Assembly: GCF_032229285.1 (NCBI RefSeq)
Contig: NZ_CP135084.1
Location: forward strand, 930,001 to 994,000
Length of the DNA: 64,000 nt
DNA from: Rheinheimera sp. MMS21-TC3
GTDB lineage: Bacteria; Pseudomonadota; Gammaproteobacteria; Enterobacterales; Alteromonadaceae
Direction: 5' to 3'
The position numbers and the translations under genes were made by a program. Shown piece after piece: positions 38,049-48,154 of this stretch (the stretch's first letter is position 1; the number at the start of each line of letters is the position of its first letter). Below the pieces are notes generated by a model. That model worked only from the letters and a program-made list of their open reading frames with translations. It was not told the DNA's origin and ran no database searches.

Positions 38049-38924
38049 TTATTTAAATCTGTTTGTTGTACTAGAATGATAAAAAGTTAACTGTGCATTA
38101 TCAGCATTATCAGCATTATCAGCATTATCAGTAATATCAGTAATACTTAAGGTAATATCTGGTTTAACAGATGAAACAGTACCTAATATTTCCTCGATTA
38201 AGATAGGCGCATAACTCCAGCCGTATAATTGCTCTAATCGTTGTTGTTCTGTATTTGGTGCTATTGCTTGGTTATAAATGGGCATTAACAGTAAAAAACC
38301 CTGTTGGCTTTTTTGTTGGGCCTGAACCAAGGTAATAGGGGCAGTTAATTGAGTTTTATTCTGTTTAGCGGCATTAAGTGCAGCTGTACGACGCATGGAT
38401 TCTGAACCTATATTTAAACCAATTGCATTATAATTATCTGCTTCTGGTTCAATATATTGAATCACAAAGTAGCTGTCTTCATGGTTATCCAGTGTTTGCA
38501 AAGTGAATTCACGGTTACGTTCGGCGCTAGCTTTGAGTAAAAACTTGGTTAGGTTATTTTTGTTTACATGGCGAATAAAGCCAAAACCACGGGCGCCAGG
38601 AAACTCGACTTTAATGTTTCTGCTAGCAGAGTAATTTAAAATGGTTGCGTGTGCTAAATTCTCTAGTCCGGTTGTTAATGTTGCACTGCGTAAACCACTT
38701 AATCCATATTGGTATAGGCTAACCTTATCAGCTATGTCTGCACTTACTTCTTGTAGCCGAACTTGCATTTCTTTTTGGCTACGTTCAGTGTTTTCTTGTG
38801 ATACTTGTTTTATTAAATAGAGGCTAATAAAGGCGCATAGCACCATTGTTAGTAATGGCAATAGCGATAGTTTGACTAATGATGTCGTTTTTTTACTGGA
38901 TTGTGCTGGCTGCTCTTGTGCCAC
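38049..38924 (-). pseudogene. CHASE-domain sensor, N-terminal part of a broken hybrid kinase
   Basis: The 291-residue frame has a membrane segment (about 18-40) and a periplasmic CHASE domain (GARGFGFIRHVNK, FVIQYIEPEADNYNAIGLNI). It ends STTNRFK-stop instead of continuing into the second membrane segment and HisKA H-box. The DNA just past the stop encodes the second half of HisKA in another frame, so a deletion plus frameshift near 38070 removed the H-box. The C-terminus includes a DNADNADNADNA run from a 9-bp tandem repeat. Confidence 0.75.
38095..38139. repeat. 9-bp tandem repeat (GCATTATCA)
   Basis: Four perfect copies (38095-38130) and one imperfect copy lie within the CHASE gene, encoding repeated Asp-Asn-Ala on the minus strand. 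They are close to the deletion/frameshift junction. Confidence 0.9.
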
Positions 38925-38952
38925 TTTAGTCGCCTTGACGTTGCATGAATTG

Positions 38953-39516
38953 TCAATTTTCTACATAAGGGATTAATAACTCTGCTGCTGCAGTATAGTT
39001 TAGTTGTGCCAAGTATTTAAAAAAGTCAGCTGCAGTATTAGAGGGTAATAATTGATTTAATAGGCTTGCTCCCTTATTGGCTAAAGCTGTTGCTGCCATA
39101 TTTTGTTGCTGTAATAAATGGAGTAACTGTCTCAGGTCGATCTCCGTATCAATAGCTGCTTTTATTACAGTATGTTGTTGCACAAACTGCTGTAATACTT
39201 GGCAGCTATCTTGATATAAAGCAAAGAGTGCGGCTTGCTCAGTAGGGCTGGGTAATACTTCACGTTGTAGTTGTAGCTCTATATCCGCGCAGCTATTGGC
39301 AAAAGCATCGGCACCTATAGTGGCAAAGGAGCCTCGGATTTTATGTAATAACTGCTTTGCCACTTCTTTATTAGAGGCTTTAAAAGCTTGGTCTAATTCG
39401 GCGATATTAGCAGAGCAATTATCTACCATGTTTTGCAGTGAGTTAAGTAAGGGCGCTTGGTTTTTATGAGACAGCAATAGCAAGTTTTTTAGCGTTGTGG
39501 TATTTAATATATTCAC
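38953..39516 (-). CDS. HPt phosphotransfer protein
   Basis: The 187-residue helical protein has the HPt motif LLHKIRGSFATIGADAF (His near residue 58) in a four-helix bundle, then an extra helical C-terminal half. It is the first gene of a minus-strand run HPt, CHASE kinase remnant, HATPase-REC-HPt remnant, GGDEF, so it originally served that phosphorelay. With the kinase damaged it may now work with other hybrid kinases. Confidence 0.8.
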   Translation of the reverse strand: MNILNTTTLKNLLLLSHKNQAPLLNSLQNMVDNCSANIAELDQAFKASNKEVAKQLLHKIRGSFATIGADAFANSCADIELQLQREVLPSPTEQAALFALYQDSCQVLQQFVQQHTVIKAAIDTEIDLRQLLHLLQQQNMAATALANKGASLLNQLLPSNTAADFFKYLAQLNYTAAAELLIPYVEN

Positions 39517-39744
39517 AGCATAACAACTTAGATGTTAACAACTATATAATTCAGATTTAAGCATGTACAGGAAATATTGCAAGATAAACTCTTGTTATAT
39601 TAAGGCTTGCTGTACTAGCCAGTGATTAAGTAAGCAGTTAGCTACAAAGTTTCGTTTTAATTTAAATCGTGTTAAAAGTATAAGTTCAAGTCCAAAAGGT
39701 GCGTTAGCATCGATTATAACTATTACATTTAGGATAGTCAGATA

Positions 39745-40767
39745 ATGAGAGCTGTTGGATATCAAGTTTCTTTACCTGCTAGCGATAAGCAAGCTCTGTT
39801 AGATATAAATCAGCCTGATCCTGTGGCGAGCGGTCGAAATATTTTAGTTAAAGTGGCTGCAGTGTCTGTTAATCCGGTCGATGCAAAAATTCGCCATAGC
39901 ATGCAACCAGAAGTAGGCCAATATAAAGTGTTAGGTTGGGATGCTGCTGGTGAGGTTGTTGCAGTAGGCGAAGCAGTTAGCTTATTTAAACCAGGTGACA
40001 AAGTATTTTATGCTGGCTGCTTAACTCGGCCTGGCAGCAATAGTGAATTGCAACTTGTAGATGAGCGTATAGCTGCGATTATGCCAGATAATTTAAGCTT
40101 TGCAGAAGCTGCTGCTCTACCGCTAACTGCTATTACTGCATGGGAACTATTATTTGATCGTTTAGAGTTGCAACAACCCAGTTTGAAATATCCGCGGCCG
40201 GTGCTGCTTATTGTTGGCGCTGCAGGAGGGGTGGGGTCAATTTTAATTCAATTAGCGCGACAATTGACCACAGCAACTATTATAGCGACAGCATCACGTG
40301 CACAAACAAAGCAATGGGTAACTGAGCTAGGTGCACATTATGTGTTAGACCATAGCCAACCTATGCTAGCGCAACTGCAAGCCTTAGACTTAGCCTATGT
40401 TACTCATGTGGCCAGTTTAACCCATACCGAACAGCATTATAGCGACTTAGTGGCAATGCTAGCACCTCAAGGTAAGCTGGCTTTAATTGATGACCCAATC
40501 CAGGGATTGGATATTATGCGGTTAAAACATAAAAGTATCTCATTGCACTGGGAGTTTATGTTTACCCGCTCCATGTTTAATACTGATGATATACAGCAGC
40601 AACATCAGCTGTTGACAGATTTAAGTCGGCTAGTGCAACAAGGGCAAATTAAAACAACATTAAAGCAGGTGTTGGGAACTATTAATGCTGAAAACTTGCG
40701 TGCTGCTCATCAGTTAATTGAAGCCGGTAAAACAGTGGGTAAAGTTGTTTTAGCCGGCTGGGATTAG
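39745..40767 (+). CDS. Zinc-type alcohol dehydrogenase-like oxidoreductase (MDR family)
   Basis: The 340-residue medium-chain dehydrogenase has a GroES-like N-terminal half (AAVSVNPVDAKIR, LGWDAAGEVVAVG) and a Rossmann NADPH-binding half (LIVGAAGGVGSILIQLARQL). Structural-zinc cysteines are absent, as in quinone oxidoreductase relatives. It probably reduces quinones or enones. It is transcribed alone, convergent with the YkgJ-like gene 13 bp away. Confidence 0.88.
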   Translation: MRAVGYQVSLPASDKQALLDINQPDPVASGRNILVKVAAVSVNPVDAKIRHSMQPEVGQYKVLGWDAAGEVVAVGEAVSLFKPGDKVFYAGCLTRPGSNSELQLVDERIAAIMPDNLSFAEAAALPLTAITAWELLFDRLELQQPSLKYPRPVLLIVGAAGGVGSILIQLARQLTTATIIATASRAQTKQWVTELGAHYVLDHSQPMLAQLQALDLAYVTHVASLTHTEQHYSDLVAMLAPQGKLALIDDPIQGLDIMRLKHKSISLHWEFMFTRSMFNTDDIQQQHQLLTDLSRLVQQGQIKTTLKQVLGTINAENLRAAHQLIEAGKTVGKVVLAGWD

Positions 40768-40780
40768 CTTATTTAAGTTT

Positions 40781-41386
40781 TTACGCGATATTTGTATCAT
40801 CGTCATAACCTGAGAACGATGCAATAAATAATACTTTTTCCAGGGCATATTTAAGCGCTAAATTAATGGGTTGCATGGTATTACCAAAAGCATAATCTAA
40901 TTCTTTTATTGCTTCAGATGCCAGCATCATTAGTGGTGGTGGTGAAGAGGTTATCATAATTAAGCTTTGAGCATATTGTTCTGGAAGATCAGTCTTAATA
41001 ACTTTACATACCGATAGGGCAGTTTTACCCATTTTGTCTCGAACACCTGCAGCAGCAAATACACGACAAATACTGGGCCTTTGTTGATAAACAGTGCATT
41101 GGCCTTGTTTCCCATCAAAAGACTTTTTTTGATAAAAGACACAACTTTTTTGTAGTGGCTCTGCCTCTAACTTATATAAGGTTTGCTCTGCGCTGCCTTG
41201 GTCAAATAAATATAAGGCTACAGGAAGCATTTCTAAGGGTGTTGATTCTATAGTAGGTTGTAGGCAACATTCGCCACAACCTGGACGGCAGTTTAATCCT
41301 TGTTGTTGCTGGTAGGTTGAAAATTTCTCAGTTATTTCGCCAAGTACTGTCTCAACACGACGCGATAATTCACGTAGACGTAACAT
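40781..41386 (-). CDS. YkgJ-family cysteine-cluster protein
   Basis: The 201-residue protein has the family's putative Fe-S/Zn cluster: CRPGCGECCLQ near residue 33, then CVFYQKK, CTVYQQRPSICRVFAAAG. The function is not established. It has an unusually long helical C-terminus for this family. No operon partner is evident; a small hairpin (GCGGCAA-A-TTGCCGC, 41413-41427) lies upstream. Confidence 0.85.
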   Translation of the reverse strand: MLRLRELSRRVETVLGEITEKFSTYQQQQGLNCRPGCGECCLQPTIESTPLEMLPVALYLFDQGSAEQTLYKLEAEPLQKSCVFYQKKSFDGKQGQCTVYQQRPSICRVFAAAGVRDKMGKTALSVCKVIKTDLPEQYAQSLIMITSSPPPLMMLASEAIKELDYAFGNTMQPINLALKYALEKVLFIASFSGYDDDTNIA

Positions 41387-41482
41387 AACACTCCAACCTT
41401 AAGTGGTGGTTTAGGCGGCAAATTGCCGCTCGCTATTTTACGGCCGCGACTAGTATTTCAGCAATAAAAATTTAGAAGTTTT

Positions 41483-44353
41483 TTATTTTAATAGATCAGC
41501 TAAAGGCTGGGGCTTAGCAATAGCATAGCCTTGCGCAAAGTCGATGTTAAGTTGCTGCAGCTCCGCTACAATTTGCTCGTTTTCAACATATTCAGCAACG
41601 GTGCGCATCCCCATAGCGTGAGCAATATCGTGAATAGACTTTACGATTGCTCTATCATACTGATCGTTCAATATATCTCGAACAAAGTGGCCATCTATTT
41701 TGACGTAATCTGCTGGAAAGCTTTTTAAGTAGCCATAAGAAGAAAAACCACTGCCAAAATCATCTAGTGAAAACTGGCAGCCTAATTGGCGAAAATGATT
41801 AATAAAATCTAAGGTACTCTGTAAATTAACTATAGCCACAGTTTCTGTAATTTCAAAGCAAATTAACTGATAAGGAATGCTGAAATCGGTAAAGAATTTT
41901 TGCACATCTTGCTTAAAGTTTATATCTGTTAAGGAGTTGCCAGATAAGTTTATGCAACACAAGTGTAATTGCTTAATATGTTCGGGATGCTGTTGCAACC
42001 AATAAAAATATTGCTTAATCACCCAGCGATCAATCAGCGGCATTAAGCCGTAACGCTCTGCTGAGCTCATAAAGCTGCTTGGGCCAATAATATGATTATC
42101 GGCTGTGCGTAAACGTAATAAAATTTCATAATGGAAACCGGTTTCAGCTGTCGCTAGCGGTTTAATAATTTGTTGATACAGAATAAATTGATCTTGTTCA
42201 ATAGCTTGACGGATAAGTGAAACCCAATTTATTTCTTCTTGATAACGTTGAGTATCTCGATCTTTTGCATCGTAAAGTTGGATCCTATTTTGGCCTTTTT
42301 CTTTAGCCAAAATGCAAGCCGCTGCCGCACGTTTAATAATAGTGTCGGCATTGTTTTCATGGGGAAGGATTTCAGTAATACCAATGCCTAGACTAATGCT
42401 AAATACTTTATCTTGCCAAATAAATTTAAATTCTTTCATCGCGTCTAGTAGGCTATAAGCTAACGCAAAAGCTTCATTAATACTTTTATCAATTAATAAA
42501 ATACCAAACTCATCACCATCAAGACGGGCAACAGTGCCATTACTAGCAACATTATGCTTTAATAATTGACTTAATTGCTTAAGTAAAGCATCGCCAGCAC
42601 TATGGCTACAGCTATCATTAACTAAACTAAATTGATCAATATCGATAAAAAGCACGCAGCCGGCATTATTAGATTTCTTTTTGAAAAGGTTTATTATTTG
42701 TTGCTCAAAACAATAGCGGTTAAATAATGCCGTTAAAGGATCGTGATTAGCTAAATAGGCTAATTGATCGTTGGCCTGTTTCTGTTCAGTAATATCAATC
42801 ACAGAGCCATGAATAATGGTTTCTTTACTGTGTGGTGATTGAGATAATCGAGCTGACATTAACACCCAAAAAATGGAACCATCAGCGCGTATAGCCTTAG
42901 TTTCAAAATTACGATTATGTTCGGTATGTAATTTAGCTATTATTTTTGCTCGTTGTTGCGCATCGGTATAAAAAACACTCATTCCGGTTTTTTCGGTAGC
43001 TTGCTTCAGCTGTGCTAATGAGTCATAACCTAAAATTTTTGCTAAAGCTAAATTGGCATTAATTAACTGACCATTCAAGCTGGTAATAAACATCCCTTCA
43101 ACGGCGCTATGAAACAGGTCATAGTACAGCTTTAAATCAAGTAGCATTTCAGCATGGTCAGTATCAGGTTTAGGCGTTTTAAAACCATGCAAATTAAAGA
43201 TGGTTAAGGCTAAACTAAATAACACTATAGCAAGTAAGATATAGGGCCAAATTAATACTTGTTCAAAGTGTCCAGCTTGGGTAACAGTGAGTAAAGCTAT
43301 GCTAATTAAGGTGAAAATTGCTACCCAAATAAAACGAGTAGATTGTGACTTGCCGGCAAGGCTTAGTCGCAATGCTAAAATTAAATTGCTGCCTAACACC
43401 CAGAAAATACATATAAATAGTAAATACAGTCTAGCTTCGCCACTGGCAAATAATGGACTAAATAATAAGAGCAAAGCACTGATAGTGCTAAAAATATTAC
43501 TGAAGCGCCAAAAGCCTTTAAGGTAGCTGCCTAAAATATGGCTAATGGCTAAATTAAACATCAACATAGCTAGGCCAACACTTAGATATAATGTTGCTTG
43601 ATTAATTTCAGGATGCTGTGGCCATAATAGTGAAAATGCCGTGCCATTTAAGATGGCAATAGTGAGGGCAAAGCTAATAAAAAACACACTATGGTAAAAA
43701 TAGACTTTATTACGGCTACGATAGAGTAAAACTAAATTGTACAGGGCTAATAACCACATGACCCCTTGCAGCATGCCATCAAACATGGCTGTATGTTGTT
43801 GATAGCGAATAAAAGCTTCAGGCTGCCAGAGCCGAAAGTTACTGGGGATAATAGCAGCATCACGCACTTTAATATAAATATCTGTTTCTTCAGCACGTGC
43901 TAACTCTAAATTCACTGCATAACTACGATAGGGCAAATTACGTTCGGTAAAAGGAAAGTCATTACCGGTACGGCTTAATAATTTGAAGCTTTTATTTTTT
44001 TTATCTACTTGATAAATTTCTACTTTGTCGGCAAGTGGAAAGTGATAGTCTAGTACAGTCTGGATAGTACGAAAGTCAGTATTTACAATCCGAGCTAAAA
44101 ACCATGTTGTTTGATGTTCGTTAAATTGCACCCGATCTTTATGGGTTAGCTGTTGAAACTGCTGTGGTAAGTCTGGGCTAGCAAGTAAGTCTTCTAGTTT
44201 AATATGGGGCTCAGTTACTTGGAAGTAAAGTTGGCTTAATGCTTGGTTTGATTTTAGATGGTGGTTTACGGAATTAACTTCAATATCTAAAGCGAATACA
44301 GGTGCCGTAACTAAGTATAAATAAGCTAACAATAAACCAAAATAGACTCTCAA
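41483..44353 (-). CDS. 7TMR-DISM sensor with PAS, GGDEF and EAL domains
   Basis: The 956-residue protein has a signal peptide, a periplasmic 7TMR-DISMED2 domain (about 30-170), seven membrane segments (about 185-385) and a PAS domain (LYYDLFHSAVEGMFITS). GGDEF (VARLDGDEFGIL) and EAL (FHYEILLRLR, DDFGSGFSSYGYLKSFPADYVKIDG) follow. The EAL signature residues look complete, so phosphodiesterase activity on c-di-GMP is likely. GGDEF carries DGDEF without an RxxD site. It probably links an extracytoplasmic ligand to biofilm or motility control. Confidence 0.9.
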   Translation of the reverse strand: MRVYFGLLLAYLYLVTAPVFALDIEVNSVNHHLKSNQALSQLYFQVTEPHIKLEDLLASPDLPQQFQQLTHKDRVQFNEHQTTWFLARIVNTDFRTIQTVLDYHFPLADKVEIYQVDKKNKSFKLLSRTGNDFPFTERNLPYRSYAVNLELARAEETDIYIKVRDAAIIPSNFRLWQPEAFIRYQQHTAMFDGMLQGVMWLLALYNLVLLYRSRNKVYFYHSVFFISFALTIAILNGTAFSLLWPQHPEINQATLYLSVGLAMLMFNLAISHILGSYLKGFWRFSNIFSTISALLLLFSPLFASGEARLYLLFICIFWVLGSNLILALRLSLAGKSQSTRFIWVAIFTLISIALLTVTQAGHFEQVLIWPYILLAIVLFSLALTIFNLHGFKTPKPDTDHAEMLLDLKLYYDLFHSAVEGMFITSLNGQLINANLALAKILGYDSLAQLKQATEKTGMSVFYTDAQQRAKIIAKLHTEHNRNFETKAIRADGSIFWVLMSARLSQSPHSKETIIHGSVIDITEQKQANDQLAYLANHDPLTALFNRYCFEQQIINLFKKKSNNAGCVLFIDIDQFSLVNDSCSHSAGDALLKQLSQLLKHNVASNGTVARLDGDEFGILLIDKSINEAFALAYSLLDAMKEFKFIWQDKVFSISLGIGITEILPHENNADTIIKRAAAACILAKEKGQNRIQLYDAKDRDTQRYQEEINWVSLIRQAIEQDQFILYQQIIKPLATAETGFHYEILLRLRTADNHIIGPSSFMSSAERYGLMPLIDRWVIKQYFYWLQQHPEHIKQLHLCCINLSGNSLTDINFKQDVQKFFTDFSIPYQLICFEITETVAIVNLQSTLDFINHFRQLGCQFSLDDFGSGFSSYGYLKSFPADYVKIDGHFVRDILNDQYDRAIVKSIHDIAHAMGMRTVAEYVENEQIVAELQQLNIDFAQGYAIAKPQPLADLLK

Positions 44354-44483
44354 TCGTTATGCTCCGTGTTTAACTAGGTCTTTAAGTTCTGGTTTTAACA
44401 ATAATATAACTTAAAGGCATAAGGTGAGCAATAGCTCCATTTTTAATAATATAGCGCTATATCTTACTTTGCTACTGCTTAAC

Positions 44484-46283
44484 TTATTGCTGGTCAGTTG
44501 CTAAATAATCTGATATTTCGTCAATAAAGTCTGCTCCATACCGAGCTAGCTTAGTTTGGCCAACCCCTGATACTGCTAACATACTTTGGTTATCTGTAGG
44601 TAATTGTTGGCACATATCAATCAGCGTTGCATCACTAAAGACCACAAAAGGGGCCACATCATCACGAGCTGAAATATGCTTGCGTAACGCTCTTAGTTTA
44701 GCAAAGAGTGCTCTATCATAATTCTGCTTAGCTAAACGCTCTGGCCCCCGCTTAGTTTGTTCTATTCTAGGTACGGCTAAAGATAATGCAACTTCACCAC
44801 GCAATACTGCTCTGGCTGCGGGTTGCAGTTTTAACACTGAATGGGCGGTAATATCTTGCTGTAATAAGCCAAAGTGGATCAGTTGGCGCAAAATGCTTAA
44901 CCAATAATCATGGCTAATCTCTTTGCCAATGCCCCAAGTAGAGAGTTTATCATGGCCTAACTCGATAATCTTTTGGCTCTGGCTACCACGTAAGACATCT
45001 ATTACATGGTGCATACCAAAGCGTTGGCCAACACGGTATACGCATGATAAGGCTTTTTGGGCTAGTTCTGTGCCATCAAACTGCTGAGGTGGTTGTAAAC
45101 AGGTGTCGCAATTACCACAAGGTTGCTGTCTGGCTTCGCCAAAATAATTAAGTAAAACTAAGCGTCTACAGGTTTGTGCTTCGGCAAAAGCGGCCATAGC
45201 TAAAAAGCGCTGCCAACTTACTTCGGCACGTTGCTGGTTAGGTTCGGCATCCAGCCAACGTTTCATTCGGCCAATATCAGCTGGATCAAATAACAGCATG
45301 GCTTCAGCTGCCACACCATCTCGCCCAGCTCGTCCAGTTTCTTGATAATAAGCTTCAATGGTGCGGGGTAATTCAAAGTGGATAACAAAGCGAATATTAG
45401 ATTTATTCACCCCCATGCCAAAGGCAACGGTTGCTACTATTAATTGATAATCATCTCGTTTAAAAGCATCTTGTACTTTATCGCGTTGCTCACTGCTTAA
45501 GCCTGCATGATAAGCGGCAGTATTATATCCGCGTTGTTTTAGCTGCTCGGCAACTTCATCTACTTTACGCCGCGAAGCGCAATATATAATACCTGCAGCA
45601 CCGTCTTGGCGTTGTAAAAAGCTAACTAGCTGCTCTATTGGCCGAAACTTTTCTTGTACTGTATAACGAATATTTGGCCGATCAAAGCTGCTTTGGTTAA
45701 CATAGGGTTGTTTAAGAGTCAGTTGCTGCACTATGTCATGTCGAGTGGCAGCATCAGCTGTTGCTGTCAGCGCCATAATAGGCACTTGAGGAAAACGCTG
45801 TTTTAATAAGGCTAATGCCATATAGTCTGGACGAAAATCATGGCCCCATTGCGATATACAGTGCGCTTCATCTATGGCAAACAAACTTACACCAACATCT
45901 TCTAATCGAGATAAAAATGCTGGCTGTAATAAGCGCTCTGGGGCGACATAGAGTAACTTTAACTCCCCACGGCGTAATAGACCGAAGATATGTAAAATAT
46001 CTTCACGGCTTAAACTACTATTTATATATTCTGCTGCTATACCGTTAGCTTTTAAGGCATCTACCTGATCTTTCATCAGTGACATTAAAGGCGATACTAC
46101 TATAGTCACTAAAGGTAGGGTTAAAGCAGGTAATTGATAACAAAGTGACTTGCCGCCTCCTGTAGGCATAAGCACAAAACTATCTTGGCCTTGTAGGGTT
46201 GCCGCTATCACTTCGGCTTGGCCATCGCGAAACTCGGAAAAACCAAAGAATTTTTTTAATAGCGGTAATAAATCAGCAGTCAC
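44484..46283 (-). CDS. recQ: ATP-dependent DNA helicase RecQ
   Basis: The 599-residue 3'-5' helicase has Walker A MPTGGGKSLCYQ, the DEAH box AIDEAHCISQWGHDFRPDY, motif VI QETGRAGRDG, the RQC zinc-binding cysteines (CRRLVLLNYFGE...CGNCDTC) and a C-terminal HRDC domain (about 520-599). It acts in recombination and fork repair. It is divergent from rarD, with ~167 bp between. Confidence 0.97.
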   Translation of the reverse strand: MTADLLPLLKKFFGFSEFRDGQAEVIAATLQGQDSFVLMPTGGGKSLCYQLPALTLPLVTIVVSPLMSLMKDQVDALKANGIAAEYINSSLSREDILHIFGLLRRGELKLLYVAPERLLQPAFLSRLEDVGVSLFAIDEAHCISQWGHDFRPDYMALALLKQRFPQVPIMALTATADAATRHDIVQQLTLKQPYVNQSSFDRPNIRYTVQEKFRPIEQLVSFLQRQDGAAGIIYCASRRKVDEVAEQLKQRGYNTAAYHAGLSSEQRDKVQDAFKRDDYQLIVATVAFGMGVNKSNIRFVIHFELPRTIEAYYQETGRAGRDGVAAEAMLLFDPADIGRMKRWLDAEPNQQRAEVSWQRFLAMAAFAEAQTCRRLVLLNYFGEARQQPCGNCDTCLQPPQQFDGTELAQKALSCVYRVGQRFGMHHVIDVLRGSQSQKIIELGHDKLSTWGIGKEISHDYWLSILRQLIHFGLLQQDITAHSVLKLQPAARAVLRGEVALSLAVPRIEQTKRGPERLAKQNYDRALFAKLRALRKHISARDDVAPFVVFSDATLIDMCQQLPTDNQSMLAVSGVGQTKLARYGADFIDEISDYLATDQQ

Positions 46284-46450
46284 GGCTCACATTCAATTAA
46301 TGAAAACTGCCGCTATTGTAATGACAATTAGCCGAATGTACATGTTTGGCAACAAAAGGTGTAAGGCGAATAGGCTTAATCTACGTTTTACGATTTTTAA
46401 GCTTAGGGTTTTAGCGTATCATATAGGCTCATATTTTGGAGTCGCTGTTG

Positions 46451-47359
46451 ATGTCATTAACCAAACAACAAAAGCTAGGTGGCATCTTTGCTGCTAGTGC
46501 TTATAGCTTGTGGGGGCTAGCTCCCATTTACTTTAAACAAATTGATACTATACCTGCGGCAGAGATCTTAGTTCATCGTATTTTGTGGTCATTTCTTTTA
46601 TTGTTTTTAATAGTAGTAGCCTTAAAACAAGGGCAGCGTATTTTGCAAGTGATGCGCCAGCCCAAGCAACTGGCTATTTTATTAGTATGTTCAGTACTGC
46701 TTGGCATAAATTGGGGCTTGTTTATTTGGGCTGTAAATAATGACCATATGTTAGATGCTAGCTTGGGCTATTATATAAACCCTTTATTAAATGTCTTACT
46801 TGGTATGTTCTTCTTGGGTGAGCGATTACGTAGCCTACAATGGCTGGCAGTTGCTTTAGCTGGTTTGGGTGTCTTTATTCAGCTGATTACTTTTGGCTCT
46901 TTACCTTGGGTAGCATTATGTTTAGCCAGCTCTTTCGCCGTTTATGGTTTATTGCGTAAAAAGCTGGCAGTAGATGCTATTAGTGGTTTATTTATTGAGT
47001 CTTTGTTGTTATTACCTTTAGCTTTACTCTATTGGTGGCAGTTTGCCGATAGTTATGCGGTTAATTTATTTAATAATGACTGGCAGTTAAATGCGTGGTT
47101 AATTATTGCCGGTGTTGTAACGACAGTCCCTTTATTATGCTTTATTGCTGGCGCTCAACGTCTGCAACTATCTACTATGGGCTTCTTTCAATATATTGGG
47201 CCTAGTTTAATGTTTGTGTTTGGTGTTTGGTTATATCATGAGCCTTTTGCCGTTGAACGCTTATATACTTTTGGTTTAATTTGGACGGCCTTATTGGTTT
47301 ATACTGCTGATGCATGGCAACAAAGCCGGCAACGCAAGCAGTTACGAAACGCGGCTTAA
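46451..47359 (+). CDS. rarD: EamA/RarD-type transporter
   Basis: The 302-residue inner-membrane protein has ten predicted segments and the RarD signature GIFAASAYSLWGLAPIYFK at the N-terminus. The start at 46451 (MSLTKQQKLGG) follows GGAG at 46438 with suitable spacing; an upstream in-frame ATG at 46436 has none. The substrate is not established; related proteins are linked to chloramphenicol sensitivity. Confidence 0.92.
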   Translation: MSLTKQQKLGGIFAASAYSLWGLAPIYFKQIDTIPAAEILVHRILWSFLLLFLIVVALKQGQRILQVMRQPKQLAILLVCSVLLGINWGLFIWAVNNDHMLDASLGYYINPLLNVLLGMFFLGERLRSLQWLAVALAGLGVFIQLITFGSLPWVALCLASSFAVYGLLRKKLAVDAISGLFIESLLLLPLALLYWWQFADSYAVNLFNNDWQLNAWLIIAGVVTTVPLLCFIAGAQRLQLSTMGFFQYIGPSLMFVFGVWLYHEPFAVERLYTFGLIWTALLVYTADAWQQSRQRKQLRNAA

Positions 47360-47406
47360 ATACTTTATTTTTGTACACTTTTATCTACTGTGAAGGATGT
47401 TTAGTG

Positions 47407-48084
47407 ATGCCAGGACTACTCGATATTTTTGCCCTAACATGGTTTATCGCTTTATGGATAGGTTATACCTTGTTTGCTAAACGGCGGGCTAAAGTGCAGA
47501 GCTGTTTATCTTATGAGTTAAGACGCAAGCGTACCGACTGGATGCGCAAAATGCTGTCGCGTGAAAATAATATGCCCGATGTTGGCTTAATTTCTACTTT
47601 AGAACGTAACGTAGCTTTTTTTGCATCTAGCTGCTTATTAATTATGGCCGGTTTATTAACGGCGATGAGTTCGGCTGATCAAGTTAGTTCTATGCTAACA
47701 AACTTGCTGCCTTGGTCTACGGCAACGGGTACTAGTGTGCAGTTAAAGATATTATTTTTGACCTTTATTTACGTGTTCGGTTTCTTTCAATTTACTTGGT
47801 CATTGCGCCAATATGGTTTTAGCGGTGTTTTAGTTGGTGCAGCGCCAGATGGCCGTTCTATGACTGATGAAGAAAAAGAGCTATTTGCTAACAGGGCAGC
47901 AAAGGTTTTAGACCAGGCCGGTCACTCATTTAATTATGGTTTAAGATCGATTTATTTTTCACTGGCGGCATTAAGCTGGTTTATTCATCCTTTGCTATTA
48001 ATCATCTCGTCGGTAGTAGTAGTGGTGGTACTTAAACAACGTGAGTTTCATTCCGCAGTATTAAAAGCTTTACGGCTTTGTTAA
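47407..48084 (+). CDS. DUF599-family membrane protein
   Basis: The 225-residue protein with about four or five membrane segments matches the DUF599 family in pattern (LDIFALTWFIALWIGYTLFA, LRQYGFSGVLVGAAP). The start at 47407 follows GAAGGATG; an earlier in-frame ATG at 47314 lies inside rarD. The function is unknown. It is probably co-transcribed with rarD, and a strong terminator follows. Confidence 0.88.
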   Translation: MPGLLDIFALTWFIALWIGYTLFAKRRAKVQSCLSYELRRKRTDWMRKMLSRENNMPDVGLISTLERNVAFFASSCLLIMAGLLTAMSSADQVSSMLTNLLPWSTATGTSVQLKILFLTFIYVFGFFQFTWSLRQYGFSGVLVGAAPDGRSMTDEEKELFANRAAKVLDQAGHSFNYGLRSIYFSLAALSWFIHPLLLIISSVVVVVVLKQREFHSAVLKALRLC

Positions 48085-48098
48085 GTTAGATTTTGCCT

Positions 48099-48130
48099 AA
48101 AAAAAGCAGCTATAAGCTGCTTTTTTTTTA
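48099..48130. terminator. Bidirectional terminator
   Basis: A GCAGCT/AGCTGC stem flanked by A and T runs lies between the converging DUF599 and dolP genes. Confidence 0.85.
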
Positions 48131-48154
48131 ATCTATTGTTGGTTAGCCAACTAG

